Shown piece after piece: positions 1 through 8,474 of a stretch of DNA of 64,000 nucleotides (position 1 is the first letter of the stretch; each line of letters begins with the position of its first letter). The translations under genes were made by a program, and so were the position numbers. Source of the stretch: Trinickia violacea (GTDB lineage Bacteria > Pseudomonadota > Gammaproteobacteria > Burkholderiales > Burkholderiaceae); the NCBI RefSeq assembly GCF_005280735.1, contig NZ_CP040077.1, positions 3,286,001 to 3,350,000 on the forward strand, given 5' to 3'. The notes below the pieces were generated by a model. That model made no database searches. It saw nothing but the letters and a program-made list of their open reading frames with translations, and was not told the DNA's origin.

Positions 1-473
1 TCGACGGCGGCGCGCCGTTCTATGACACCTACCGCTGCGCCGACGGCAGATTCGTCGCGATCGGCGCGATCGAACCGCAGTTCTACGCCCTGCTGCTCGA
101 GAAGATGGGCCTGGCCGGCAAGCTGCGGCACGATCAGATGGACCGCGCAGCCTGGCCTGCGATGAAGGCGACGTTCGCCGAGGTTTTCGCAAGCAAGACC
201 CGCGACCAATGGGTGGAGATCATGGGCGATGCCGACACCTGCTTTGCGCCAGTGCTGACAGCGCAAGAGGCAGCGCACGACCCGCACAACATCGCGCGGT
301 CGACCTTTGTCGAGATCGACGGCATCCGTCAGCCGGCCCCGGCGCCGCGCTTCTCGCACACTCCGGGTGCGATCCAGGCCTCGGGCACTGGCGCGGCTGT
401 CCGCGAGGTCTTGCAGAGCTGGGGACTATCCGCCTCGCATGTCGGTGAACTGGTGGACGCCGCAGAAGCCTGA
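1..473 (+). CDS. CaiB/BaiF family CoA-transferase or alpha-methylacyl-CoA racemase, C-terminal part (5' end outside window)
   Basis: The reading frame is open from the left edge (codons start at base 3) to the TGA at 471-473, so only the last ~156 residues are present. It opens with GGAPFYDTYRCADGRF followed by EPQFYALLLEK, a stretch I recognise from alpha-methylacyl-CoA racemases of the family III CoA-transferase fold. Family members either move CoA between acids or epimerise 2-methylacyl-CoAs so that stereospecific acyl-CoA dehydrogenases can act. The following genes on the same strand are catabolic, which favours the racemase role for a 2-methyl-branched substrate, but racemase and transferase cannot be separated without the N-terminal half. 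Confidence 0.85.
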   Translation, partial: DGGAPFYDTYRCADGRFVAIGAIEPQFYALLLEKMGLAGKLRHDQMDRAAWPAMKATFAEVFASKTRDQWVEIMGDADTCFAPVLTAQEAAHDPHNIARSTFVEIDGIRQPAPAPRFSHTPGAIQASGTGAAVREVLQSWGLSASHVGELVDAAEA

Positions 474-524
474 CAGCTGACAAATCACATGGGGCGCGAT
501 CTCGGCGGCCCAGGAGTAATGCAA

Positions 525-1280
525 ATGACAGTAGACCTACGTGGCGCAATACAGGATCCCGAGGCACCCGACGGCACATGGCCGCACGATTCGCTGGTGC
601 TTGGACGCCTGCTCTCGCAGCGCTTCAGTTGTCGAGCCTACCGGCCCGATCCCGTACCGCGCCATGTGATCGAACGCATGCTGAGCCTCGCGCAGCTCTC
701 GCCCTCATGGTGCAACTCGCAGCCCTGGCAGGCGATCGTCACCGAAGGCAAAGGCACGGAACGCCTGCGCGAGGCGCTCTTCGCACACGCGACGGCCGAC
801 GCCGGCGTGAGCGGCGGCGTGCCTAGCCTGCAGCCCGACTTCCCCTTCCCCGCCGCTTATCGCGGCGTGTACAAGGAGCGCCAGCGCGAGGTCGGCTGGC
901 AGCTATACGAGAGCGTCGGCATCGCATACGGCGATCGCGCGGCCTCGGCAGTCCAGGCCATGAAGAACTTCAGGCTGTTCGACGCACCGCACATGCTGCT
1001 GATCACGTCCGAGCGCGATCTCGGCACCTACGGCGCGATCGACTGCGGCGTCTATCTGTCCAGCCTGCTGCTGGTGGCACAGAGCCTTGGCATTGCAAGC
1101 ATCCCGCAGGCCGCACTGGCGAGCTATGCGCCCTTCATGCACGCGCACTTTGACATTCCGGAGCACCGCATGATCGTGGCCGGCGTGTCGTTCGGCTATG
1201 CCGACGGCACACATCCGTCCAACTCGTTCCGTTCCAGGCGCGCACCCCTCGATGACGTCGTACATTGGGTCACGGAATAG
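525..1280 (+). CDS. Nitroreductase family protein
   Basis: A protein of about 251 residues with the nitroreductase-fold signature near its N-terminus: RFSCRAYRPDPVP, then LSPSWCNSQPWQ, the FMN-contacting region. Near the C-terminus GVYLSSLLLVAQSLGIASIPQAAL fits the family's second FMN-contact helix. Such enzymes are FMN-dependent NAD(P)H oxidoreductases acting on nitro groups, quinones or enones. In-frame ATGs exist at 489, 519 and 525; AGGAG at 512-516 lies 8 bases before 525, so 525 is preferred. It follows the racemase gene closely and converges on the crotonase gene at 1324, with a hairpin between. The substrate is unknown; a role in reducing an unsaturated intermediate is only a guess. 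Confidence 0.85.
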   Translation: MTVDLRGAIQDPEAPDGTWPHDSLVLGRLLSQRFSCRAYRPDPVPRHVIERMLSLAQLSPSWCNSQPWQAIVTEGKGTERLREALFAHATADAGVSGGVPSLQPDFPFPAAYRGVYKERQREVGWQLYESVGIAYGDRAASAVQAMKNFRLFDAPHMLLITSERDLGTYGAIDCGVYLSSLLLVAQSLGIASIPQAALASYAPFMHAHFDIPEHRMIVAGVSFGYADGTHPSNSFRSRRAPLDDVVHWVTE

Positions 1281-1300
1281 CGGGCCGCACGAATCGACGA

Positions 1301-1319
1301 GGGCGCCGAGGCGCCCTTT
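1301..1319. terminator. Hairpin between convergent genes
   Basis: GGGCGCC at 1301-1307 and GGCGCCC at 1310-1316 form a GC-rich stem followed by TTTC. It sits between the stop of the nitroreductase gene (1280) and the stop of the opposing crotonase gene (1324), where a bidirectional terminator would be expected. The apparent loop is only two bases, so the innermost pair must open. Confidence 0.5.
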
Positions 1320-1323
1320 CCCT

Positions 1324-2103
1324 TCACTGGCCTGTGAATGCCGGCGGCCGCTTCTCCCGGAAGGCCGCGACTCCCTCGGCAAAGTCTCTTGTCTGGCCGG
1401 CGAGGCGCTGGTGGCGACGCTCCAGCGCGAGCGCCTCGGTCAATGAATGGTCCAGCGCGAAACGGATACCGTGGCGGATCAGTGCATAAGCGTGCGTCGG
1501 ACCGCCGGCCAGCTTGCGTGCGAGTTCCAATGATTCGGCCGCCAGCGCGTCATCGTCCACGACCTTGTAGAGCATGCCCCAGGCCTCGGCGCGCTCGGCG
1601 GCGATGCGCTCGCCGAGCATCATCATCGCCTGGGCGCGAGCGCGTCCGATGAGCCGCGGCAGAAGCCAGCTGCTGCCGACGTCCGGCACGAGCCCGATGT
1701 TCACGAAGGCCTGCAGGAAGTAGGACGAACGCGCAGCGAGGACGATGTCGCCCGCCAGCGCCAGCGCGCAGCCGGCGCCGACAGCAGGTCCGTTGACAGC
1801 GGTCACGAACGGCAGCGGCAGTGCGAACAGTCGCTCGAGGATGGGGTTGTAGTAGCGCTCCACCTTGACCCCGAGATCGCCGCCGGAACCGCCGGCTGCC
1901 AGGTCGGCACCCGACGAGAACGCGCGTCCCGCACCGGTCAGCAACAGCACGCGAGCGCTGCCGCCATCGCGCACCGTGTCCAGCGCGTCGACGATCTCGT
2001 CAAGTGTCTGAGTCCGCAAGGCGTTGAGCGATTGCGGACGATTCAGGACCAGCGTTGCGATGCCCTCTTCTTCCTTCAGCGTGATGTCTTCGTAGGCGCT
2101 CAT
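1324..2103 (-). CDS. Enoyl-CoA hydratase/isomerase family protein (PaaG-like)
   Basis: A 259-residue crotonase. The CoA-binding segment FSSGADLA and the oxyanion-hole loop NGPAVGAGCALAL are present. The position of the first hydratase glutamate is Ala (GAGCALAL), and the second catalytic loop reads GLVPDVGSSWLLPRLIG with Asp in place of Glu. That Asp pattern is typical of PaaG-type isomerases rather than plain 2-enoyl-CoA hydratases, so double-bond shifting or ring/oxepin chemistry is more likely than simple hydration. It is transcribed away from the DUF35 gene at 2279, leaving a 175-bp divergent promoter region. Confidence 0.88.
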   Translation of the reverse strand: MSAYEDITLKEEEGIATLVLNRPQSLNALRTQTLDEIVDALDTVRDGGSARVLLLTGAGRAFSSGADLAAGGSGGDLGVKVERYYNPILERLFALPLPFVTAVNGPAVGAGCALALAGDIVLAARSSYFLQAFVNIGLVPDVGSSWLLPRLIGRARAQAMMMLGERIAAERAEAWGMLYKVVDDDALAAESLELARKLAGGPTHAYALIRHGIRFALDHSLTEALALERRHQRLAGQTRDFAEGVAAFREKRPPAFTGQ

Positions 2104-2278
2104 GGCCGGGCCTCTCCAGCGAATAAAAAACGGACATGAGGATTATGTTGACCCGCTGCCTCGCGCGGCAGGTTCCGTACCGCAATGGGAATTGCTTGTG
2201 CACGAAGGCGTGCGCCGCTCGTGCCGCCAGGCCCATAGAATGGCCCACAGACAGCATTCACCAGTACGAGGAGACCCT

Positions 2279-2710
2279 ATGTACGCCGCGACATCGACCG
2301 AGGCCGGGACACCCGCCGAGACCAGGACACACGCCTTTCCCTGCTCCAACCGCGACTTCGACTTCTATTACGACGGCCTGGAAGCGCGGCGACTATTGGT
2401 TCAGAAGTGCTGCCGCTGCGGGACGATGCGCAATCCGCCCGGCCCGGCCTGTCCCGCATGCCGCTCGCTCGAGTGGGCTGCGTTCGAGCTGCGCGGTACC
2501 GGGACGATCTTCAGCTACACGGTCCATCACCATCCGAAGCTGCCGAACTTCGAAGTGCCGCACCCGGTAGTGCTCGTCGAGATGGACGAAGGCATCCGTG
2601 TTTTCGCCGCGATGGACGGCGGCGTCGAGCCGCCGCAAATCGGCGCACGCGTGCAAGTGGAGTTCCTGCGGCGCGGCGCAGTTGCCAGCTTTCGCTTCAA
2701 GCCGGCTTGA
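2279..2710 (+). CDS. DUF35 / zinc-ribbon OB-fold protein, partner of the next gene
   Basis: A 143-residue protein starting at ATG 2279, chosen because GAGGAG at 2268-2273 lies 5 bases upstream. A rubredoxin-like zinc ribbon is visible (CCRCG, then CPAC) at about residues 40-60, followed by an OB-fold with GTGTIFSYTVHHHP. DUF35 proteins normally form complexes with thiolase-like enzymes encoded next to them and are thought to bind the acyl-CoA. In steroid side-chain degradation the DUF35 part of ChsH2 binds the aldolase Ltp2. The gene is 23 bases upstream of a thiolase-like gene with aldolase features, so the two are read as one complex. Confidence 0.88.
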   Translation: MYAATSTEAGTPAETRTHAFPCSNRDFDFYYDGLEARRLLVQKCCRCGTMRNPPGPACPACRSLEWAAFELRGTGTIFSYTVHHHPKLPNFEVPHPVVLVEMDEGIRVFAAMDGGVEPPQIGARVQVEFLRRGAVASFRFKPA

Positions 2711-2733
2711 CCCAACATTACCGAGGCCTTTGC

Positions 2734-3903
2734 ATGTCGACTCTCAAGGATAAGACAGCCATCGTGGGCTACGGCGCCACGGAGTTTTCGAAGAAGTCCG
2801 GCCGCAGCGAGCTGCAACTCGCCATCGAGGCCGTCACTTCCGCGCTGGCCGATGCCGGCATCGACCCCGCGGAAGTCGATGGAATGGCGACTTACACGCT
2901 CGACAACAACTCCGAGTTCGAGATCTTCCGCAACATCGGCGGGCGCGACCTGAAGTTCTTCAGCCGCATCGCCGGAGGGGGTGGCGCGGCCTGCGCGCCG
3001 CTGCTGCATGCGGCGATGGCGATCACGAGCGGGGTGGCCGAAGTCGTCGTCTGCTACCGGGCGATGAACGAGCGCTCCGAGTACCGGTTCGGCACGCCGA
3101 TGCTGCCGTCGACTCCGACCAGCGATAACGTGCTGTTTGCGTATCTAAGCGGACAGGGCCTGCAGACGCCGGCCGCGATGATTGCGATGACGATGCGCCG
3201 CTATATGCACGAGACGGGCGCGACCAGCGAGGACTTCGCCAACGTCGCGATCGCCGCGCGCCGCCATGCCGCGACGAATCCGAACGCGTTCTTCCACGGC
3301 AAGCCAATCACGCGCGACGACTATTTCAACTCGCGCATGATCGCTGACCCGCTACGTCTCTTCGACTGCTGCCAGGAAAGCGACGGCGCCGTCGCTCTCG
3401 TCGTGACCAGCGCCGAACGGGCGCGGTCGCTACGCCACAAGCCCGTGCTGATCCGTGCCGCCGCACAAGGCTCGCCCGACGGCACGATGTCGCTCGGCAG
3501 CTACTACAGGAAGGACATCGCTCCGCGCGGCGAATGCGAGCTCGTCGCGCGCCAACTTTACGAGGCGGCGCGATTGACACCGAAGGACATGCAGGTCGCG
3601 ATCCTCTACGATCACTTCGGGCCGACCGTGCTGCCGTCGCTCGAAGCCTACGGCTTCTGCGACTGGGGCGAAGCCAAGGACTTCGTCAAGAACGGCAACA
3701 TCGAGATCGGTGGAAGCCTGCCGGTCAACACTCACGGCGGCCAGCTCGGCGAGGCCTATATTCACGGGCTCAACGGCGTCGGGGAGGCGGTCCGGCAATT
3801 GCGCGGCACGGCGGTCAACCAGGTCGCAAACGTCGAGAACGTTCTGGTGACAGCCGGCAGCGCCGTGCCCACGAGCGGCGCAATCCTTGGCGTGGCGGAC
3901 TGA
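2734..3903 (+). CDS. Thiolase-like protein, probable Ltp2-type acyl-CoA retro-aldolase
   Basis: A 389-residue SCP-x/thiolase-superfamily protein from ATG 2734. The segment that should carry the nucleophilic cysteine reads IAGGGGAACAPLL (residues ~79-91); aligned by eye with the NxxCATGSSAL motif, the cysteine position is occupied by glycine. Two tyrosines, Y292 in LYDHFGP and Y342 in GEAYIHG, fall almost exactly where the steroid aldolase Ltp2 has its catalytic Tyr294 and Tyr344; NTHGG (H334) is kept. With the DUF35 gene just upstream, retro-aldol cleavage of a 3-hydroxyacyl-CoA with a tertiary carbinol is more likely than thiolysis. The alignment was done by eye, so the exact function remains an inference. 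Confidence 0.8.
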   Translation: MSTLKDKTAIVGYGATEFSKKSGRSELQLAIEAVTSALADAGIDPAEVDGMATYTLDNNSEFEIFRNIGGRDLKFFSRIAGGGGAACAPLLHAAMAITSGVAEVVVCYRAMNERSEYRFGTPMLPSTPTSDNVLFAYLSGQGLQTPAAMIAMTMRRYMHETGATSEDFANVAIAARRHAATNPNAFFHGKPITRDDYFNSRMIADPLRLFDCCQESDGAVALVVTSAERARSLRHKPVLIRAAAQGSPDGTMSLGSYYRKDIAPRGECELVARQLYEAARLTPKDMQVAILYDHFGPTVLPSLEAYGFCDWGEAKDFVKNGNIEIGGSLPVNTHGGQLGEAYIHGLNGVGEAVRQLRGTAVNQVANVENVLVTAGSAVPTSGAILGVAD

Positions 3904-3919
3904 GCGGAAGCACGCGCCC

Positions 3920-5482
3920 ATGCTCGATTTCGCCCGCATGCGAACTCTGCCGGACCTGCTCGCGTATCACGCCGAGGTTCGGCCGGACGACGTGGCGCTC
4001 GACTTCGAAGGGCGCTCGACGTCCTATGCCGAATTCCACCGCCGCACCGACCGGCTCGCGGCGTCACTGAGGCGGCTGAGCCCCGAGCCGGGCCGCCGCA
4101 TCGGTTACCTGGGCAAGAACAGCGACCGATACGTCGAGCTCGTGTTCGCCACCGCCAAGGCCGGCCTGGTGCTCGTGCCGCTGAACTGGCGTCTCGCGCC
4201 CGATGAATGGGCCTTCATCCTGGGGGATGCGCAGGCGACCCACCTCTTCGTCGACGATGCCTTCGAAGCTCAGGGCCGCGCACTGGGTCAGCGGCTCGCG
4301 CTTGCCTCCGTGATGTCGCTCGCCGACGAGGCCAGCTGGGCGGCGCTGCTCGATTCATACGACGGCGCCACGCCGCCCGTGCGCGCAGATGTGCACGACA
4401 TCGTGCTGCAGATCTACACGTCGGGCACCACCGGCACGCCCAAGGGCGTGATGCTGACACACGAGAACGTGCTCGCGCTGCGCGAACCGGGGCTGCGCGC
4501 CGGGCTTGCCTGGTTCCCGGGCCCGGGCGACGTGAGTCTTGTCGCGATGCCCGTGGCCCACATTGCCGGCACCGCCTATGGCCTGTTCGGGCTGCACAGC
4601 GGCGGGAGACTCGTGATCGCACGCGAATTCGACGCCGGCGAGGTCTGGGCGCTCCTGGCAAGCTCCCGCGCAAGCCACATGCTGCTCGCGCCGACTGCCC
4701 TGCGCATGTTGCTCGAGCACCCGGCCGCCGCTGCGACACGGGTGCCGCACCTGCGCTACATCACGTACGGCGGCTCGCCGATCGCGCCGGCACTGCTCGC
4801 GCAGGCGGTCGCGCGGCTGAACTGCGGCTTCACACAGATGTACGGCATGACCGAGGCGTCCGGCGGCGTAGTCGCGCTGACACCTGATGACCATCGCAAA
4901 GCGAAACCGCATCGCCTCGCGTCCGCCGGTCGCGCGATGCTCGGCGTCGAGCTCGGCATTGTCGACCGCGCCGGCGCGCGGCTGTCCGCGGGCCAGAACG
5001 GCGAGATCGTCGTGCGTTCGCGCGCGGTGATGGCCGGTTACTGGCAGCGGCCCGAAGCCACTGCAGAGACGATCGACGCCGACGGCTGGCTGCACACCGG
5101 CGATGTGGGCGTGCTCGACGAGGATGGCTACCTCACTGTGCTCGACCGTGCGAAGGACACGATTGTGTCCGGCGCCGAGAACGTCTACCCATTGGAGGTA
5201 GAGAACGTGCTGTCGCGCCACCCCGATGTGGCGGAGGTCGCAGTCATCGGCGTGCCCTCGGCGCGCTGGGGCGAGGAAGTCAAGGCGGTGATCGTGCCCC
5301 GGCCGGGCATGACGATCGACGCGGCCCGGCTCATCGACTGGGCGCGCGAGCGCATCGCGGCATACAAGGCGCCGAAGTCGATCGACATCGTCGACGCGTT
5401 GCCGCGCAACCCCAATGGCAAGGTACTCAGGCGCGTACTGCGCGATCCTTACTGGCGCGACCAGGAACGGAACGTCGGCTGA
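3920..5482 (+). CDS. Acyl-CoA synthetase (AMP-forming, ANL superfamily)
   Basis: About 520 residues. The P-loop-like adenylation motif is YTSGTTGTPKGVMLTHEN (near residues 170-190), followed by YGMTEASGGVVAL, the aspartate motif DGWLHTGDVGVLDEDGYLTVLDR, and the C-terminal catalytic lysine in NPNGKVLRRVLR. It would activate a carboxylic acid to its acyl-CoA with ATP. ATG 3920 is preferred over upstream candidates because GGAAG at 3906-3910 lies 9 bases before it and family homology starts there. It follows the thiolase-like gene by 16 bases and belongs to the same transcription unit. The substrate cannot be read from the sequence. Confidence 0.9.
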   Translation: MLDFARMRTLPDLLAYHAEVRPDDVALDFEGRSTSYAEFHRRTDRLAASLRRLSPEPGRRIGYLGKNSDRYVELVFATAKAGLVLVPLNWRLAPDEWAFILGDAQATHLFVDDAFEAQGRALGQRLALASVMSLADEASWAALLDSYDGATPPVRADVHDIVLQIYTSGTTGTPKGVMLTHENVLALREPGLRAGLAWFPGPGDVSLVAMPVAHIAGTAYGLFGLHSGGRLVIAREFDAGEVWALLASSRASHMLLAPTALRMLLEHPAAAATRVPHLRYITYGGSPIAPALLAQAVARLNCGFTQMYGMTEASGGVVALTPDDHRKAKPHRLASAGRAMLGVELGIVDRAGARLSAGQNGEIVVRSRAVMAGYWQRPEATAETIDADGWLHTGDVGVLDEDGYLTVLDRAKDTIVSGAENVYPLEVENVLSRHPDVAEVAVIGVPSARWGEEVKAVIVPRPGMTIDAARLIDWARERIAAYKAPKSIDIVDALPRNPNGKVLRRVLRDPYWRDQERNVG

Positions 5483-5514
5483 GCGAACAGACGAACCCAC
5501 TCAACGGAGAACCC

Positions 5515-6249
5515 TTGGAAGACTTGCGACTCGACGGTAAAACCGCCCTCGTCGTCGGCGGATCGAGCGGCATCGGCAACGGCATCGCGCAGCGCTTTCG
5601 CAAGCAGGGTGCGGAAGTCCATGTCTGCGGCACCCGCGCCAGCGCCGCCGATTACGCGGGCGAGGACGGCTCCGATCTGACGGGCCTCGCCTACGCGCAG
5701 CTCGACGCGAGCGATGCGGTTGCAGTCGATGCCTGGCGGCCGCCCTTCGACCGCCTCGACATCCTTGTGCTCGCGCAGGGTGCGGTGGCGTACCGGCGCA
5801 AGGAGTTCGAAATCGAGACCTTTCGTCACGTCGTGAACGTCAATCTAGTGAGCGTGATGCATCTGGCGACGCGCTTCTACCCGATGCTCAAAGAGCGCCA
5901 AGGCTCGATCGTGATCATCGGCTCGATCGGCGCATTCAAGTCGGTCGTTGGCAATCCGGCCTACGCGGCCTCGAAGGCCGGCGTGTTCGGGCTCACGCGC
6001 ACGCTCGGCGATGCCTGGGGCCGTGAAGGCGTGCGCGTCAATGGCATCGCGCCAGGCATGATCGCGACAAAGATGACGAAAGTGACGACCGACCGTCCCG
6101 AGCGCCTGCAGGCAGCGCTCGACACCATCTCGCTCGGCCGCCTCGGACAGCCTGAGGACGTCGCCAACATGGCGTTGTTCCTCGTCTCGCCGCTCGCCAG
6201 CTACATCACTGGCCAGACCGTCGTGGTCGACGGTGGCCGCATCCTCTAG
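5515..6249 (+). CDS. Short-chain dehydrogenase/reductase (SDR)
   Basis: A classical SDR of 244 residues. The cofactor motif VVGGSSGIGNGIA lies near residue 15, the catalytic serine is in IIGSIGAF, and the YxxxK pair is in YAASK. The C-terminus ITGQTVVVDGGRIL is typical. The start is TTG at 5515, with GGAGA at 5506-5510; no ATG gives a complete nucleotide-binding motif with a comparable ribosome-binding site. It likely oxidises a hydroxyacyl-CoA or alicyclic alcohol made by the crotonases in this operon. It lies 32 bases downstream of the CoA ligase gene. Confidence 0.88.
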   Translation: MEDLRLDGKTALVVGGSSGIGNGIAQRFRKQGAEVHVCGTRASAADYAGEDGSDLTGLAYAQLDASDAVAVDAWRPPFDRLDILVLAQGAVAYRRKEFEIETFRHVVNVNLVSVMHLATRFYPMLKERQGSIVIIGSIGAFKSVVGNPAYAASKAGVFGLTRTLGDAWGREGVRVNGIAPGMIATKMTKVTTDRPERLQAALDTISLGRLGQPEDVANMALFLVSPLASYITGQTVVVDGGRIL

Positions 6250-6261
6250 CACGGGCCCGCG

Positions 6262-6756
6262 ATGAACTCCCTCGACACGCTGCGGTGGGCCGATGAGATC
6301 CGCGAACTGAAGGCTCGCTACTTCCGCCTAATGGACGCCAAATGCTGGGACGACTACGCCACGCTGTTTCTCGACGATTCGGTGTTCGACGTGAGCGAGG
6401 CATTCAACGACCCCGAGAGTGGCGAGGCGAGCGGCATGGCGGCTGCAGTGAGCGAGCCGATCATCGGCCAAGACGCCATCGTCGCCTACGTGAGCCGCGG
6501 CCTGAATGCGCGCGTGCGCAGCTTCCACATCGGTTTCATGCCCGAGATCGAGATCCTGTCGGAGACCCGTGCCCGCGCCGTCTGGGCGATGGAGGACCGG
6601 GTCTGGCTGCCGGACAGCCCCGTCGCACAGATGCACGGCTGGGGGCACTATCACGAGACCTACACGCGGCGCGACGGGCGCTGGCACATCCAGACGTTGA
6701 AGATCACGCGTATCCGCGTCGAATTCGTTCCGCGGGAATCCCCCGCTGCAGCTTGA
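6262..6756 (+). CDS. SnoaL-like (NTF2-fold) protein
   Basis: A 164-residue protein with an NTF2-like N-terminus (EIRELKARYFRLMDAKCWDDYATLF) and a matching C-terminal strand (GWGHYHETYTRRDGRWHIQTLKITR). Polyketide and steroid pathways use this fold for isomerases, cyclases and small dehydratases, and many members have no known function. It starts 12 bases after the SDR stop and 19 bases before the next crotonase, so it is part of the same operon. An isomerase or dehydratase role on a cyclic CoA ester is possible but is an inference. Confidence 0.82.
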   Translation: MNSLDTLRWADEIRELKARYFRLMDAKCWDDYATLFLDDSVFDVSEAFNDPESGEASGMAAAVSEPIIGQDAIVAYVSRGLNARVRSFHIGFMPEIEILSETRARAVWAMEDRVWLPDSPVAQMHGWGHYHETYTRRDGRWHIQTLKITRIRVEFVPRESPAAA

Positions 6757-6775
6757 TAACCGACCACGCCAATCC

Positions 6776-7576
6776 ATGGACTACCAGAACATCCAGTACG
6801 AATCGCTCGAGCGCGTCGCGCGGATCTCTCACGCCCGGCCGCAACGCCGCAACGCACAAAACGTGGAGCTGCTCGATGAGTTGGACCACGCGCTCCAGCG
6901 GGGAGTGGCCGACCCGGACATTCGAGTGATCGTGATCGCCGGCCAGGGCGACCACTTCAGCGCTGGCCATGACCTGAAGGACGCGGCGATGCATCGCCGC
7001 CAGATCACACCGGAAGACCGCTACGAGTTCGAGGACGAACGCTATCTCGGCTATTGCCTGCGCCTGTGGGATGCACCGAAGCCGGTGATCGCGCAAGTGC
7101 AAGGTGCCTGCATTGCGGCCGGCTTCATGGTTGCCAACATGTGTGACCTCATCGTCGCCGCCGACGACGCGTTTTTCGCCGACCCGGTGGTCAACTCCTT
7201 CGGTGCGGCGGCGGTCGAAGTGCTGGTCCATCCGTGGGCGATGGGGTTGCGTCAGGCCAAGCAGTTCCTCTATACGGGCGGCCGCATGTCAGCGCAGGAG
7301 GCGCACGCAATCGGCATGGTCAACCAGGTCGTGCCGCGTGCGGAGCTCGAGACGGCCACGCTCGCGCTGGCCGGGAAGATCGCCGAGTCATCGTCCTTCG
7401 CGCTGCGCCTCATCAAGCGCTCGCTGAACCGCACGGCCGACATCCAGGGCTTCCGCGCCGCGCTCAACGCTCACTTCGACACGCATCAGCTCTCGCACAT
7501 GAGCACCGAAGCACAGCAGCGCCAGGCAGCCGGTTTCGACGCGACGATCCAGAGCGCGAAGGCGCGTGTCGCGTAA
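6776..7576 (+). CDS. Enoyl-CoA hydratase/isomerase family protein
   Basis: A 266-residue crotonase. The CoA-binding loop is FSAGHDLKDAA and the oxyanion-hole region is VQGACIAAGFMVANMCDLIVAADDAFFADP. The usual hydratase glutamates are not present at their expected places (AAGFMVANMCD; FADPVVNSFG), so hydration is uncertain. FSAGHDLKD followed by an acidic insert (PEDRYEFEDERY) is a pattern I associate with EchA-type proteins of unknown substrate. It is the last gene of the plus-strand operon and converges on the crotonase gene at 7654. Confidence 0.88.
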   Translation: MDYQNIQYESLERVARISHARPQRRNAQNVELLDELDHALQRGVADPDIRVIVIAGQGDHFSAGHDLKDAAMHRRQITPEDRYEFEDERYLGYCLRLWDAPKPVIAQVQGACIAAGFMVANMCDLIVAADDAFFADPVVNSFGAAAVEVLVHPWAMGLRQAKQFLYTGGRMSAQEAHAIGMVNQVVPRAELETATLALAGKIAESSSFALRLIKRSLNRTADIQGFRAALNAHFDTHQLSHMSTEAQQRQAAGFDATIQSAKARVA

Positions 7577-7616
7577 AGGCAGATTGCCACGGCAAGCGGG
7601 AGTGTCCGCAGTCCCG

Positions 7617-7645
7617 CCGCGCCCGCACCGCCGACGCGGGCGCGG
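7617..7645. terminator. GC-rich hairpin between convergent operons
   Basis: CCGCGCCCGC at 7617-7626 pairs perfectly with GCGGGCGCGG at 7636-7645 across a 9-base loop. It lies in the 77-base gap between two converging crotonase genes. There is no T-run, so it may act as a transcription barrier rather than a textbook intrinsic terminator. Confidence 0.45.
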
Positions 7646-7653
7646 GCGCGGCC

Positions 7654-8469
7654 CTAACGGCCGGTGAAGCGGGCAGCGCGTTTTTCAGTGAAAGCGGCGG
7701 TGGCTTCCTTGTAGTCGTCGGTCATCGACGCGAGGATTTGCGACCGGTTCTCGAGTTCGATCGCCGCGCGAAAACTTGCGGCGTCGAGGTTCTCCCATAG
7801 GATGCGCTTGGTGTGCTGCGTCGCGAACGGACTGTTGGCGAGCATGCTGCGGGTCCACTGCTCGGCCACGGGCAGCAGTTCGGCGTCGTCGACGAGACGT
7901 GCCGCGAGGCCGACGCGCTCAGCTTCGTCGGCCTCGATCGGCCGGCCGGTCAGCAGGATCTCGAATGCTCGCGAAGCGCCGATCAACCTCGGCAGCAGGT
8001 AGCTGATGCCGCTCTCGCCCGCAGTCAGCCCAAGTCGCACCGCACCTGGGAGGAAACGCGCCGAGCGAGCGACGATTCTCACGTCGGCCGCCAGCGCGAT
8101 CGCCATGCCGGCGCCGACGCAAGGGCCATTGACCGCCGCAACCACGACCTGCGGCAGCGCGCGAATGCGTTCGCTCATGCCGGCGAACTGCTCCTGCCAA
8201 TACATGCGCTCGACGAGGCCGCTCGGCGCATGACGGTTACGCTCGTCGGCCGCGGCCACATCCTGGCCGGAACAGAAGCCGCGTCCGGCGCCGGTGAGGA
8301 TCAGCGCACGACATTCGCGGTCCTCGGCCAATGTGTCGAGATGGCGGTTGAAGTCCGCCACCATCTCACGAGTGAAGGCGTTCAAACGCGCGGGACGATT
8401 GAGGCGCAGCAGGCGGATCTGCGGTTCGCGCTGCTCCAGTATCAGCGCATGGTCTTCGGCATTTGTCAT
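7654..8469 (-). CDS. Enoyl-CoA hydratase/isomerase family protein
   Basis: A 271-residue crotonase read from ATG 8469 (MTNAEDHALILEQRE). The longer frame upstream overlaps the MaoC gene and has no homology there. FCSGQDVAAADERN is the CoA loop and VNGPCVGAGMAIALAAD the oxyanion region; LTAGESGISYLLPRLIG carries a glutamate in the second catalytic loop. The gene is the last of a minus-strand operon, 5 bases after the MaoC gene. It probably hydrates or isomerises an enoyl-CoA formed after the Rieske oxygenation step. Confidence 0.88.
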   Translation of the reverse strand: MTNAEDHALILEQREPQIRLLRLNRPARLNAFTREMVADFNRHLDTLAEDRECRALILTGAGRGFCSGQDVAAADERNRHAPSGLVERMYWQEQFAGMSERIRALPQVVVAAVNGPCVGAGMAIALAADVRIVARSARFLPGAVRLGLTAGESGISYLLPRLIGASRAFEILLTGRPIEADEAERVGLAARLVDDAELLPVAEQWTRSMLANSPFATQHTKRILWENLDAASFRAAIELENRSQILASMTDDYKEATAAFTEKRAARFTGR

Positions 8470-8474
8470 CGACG

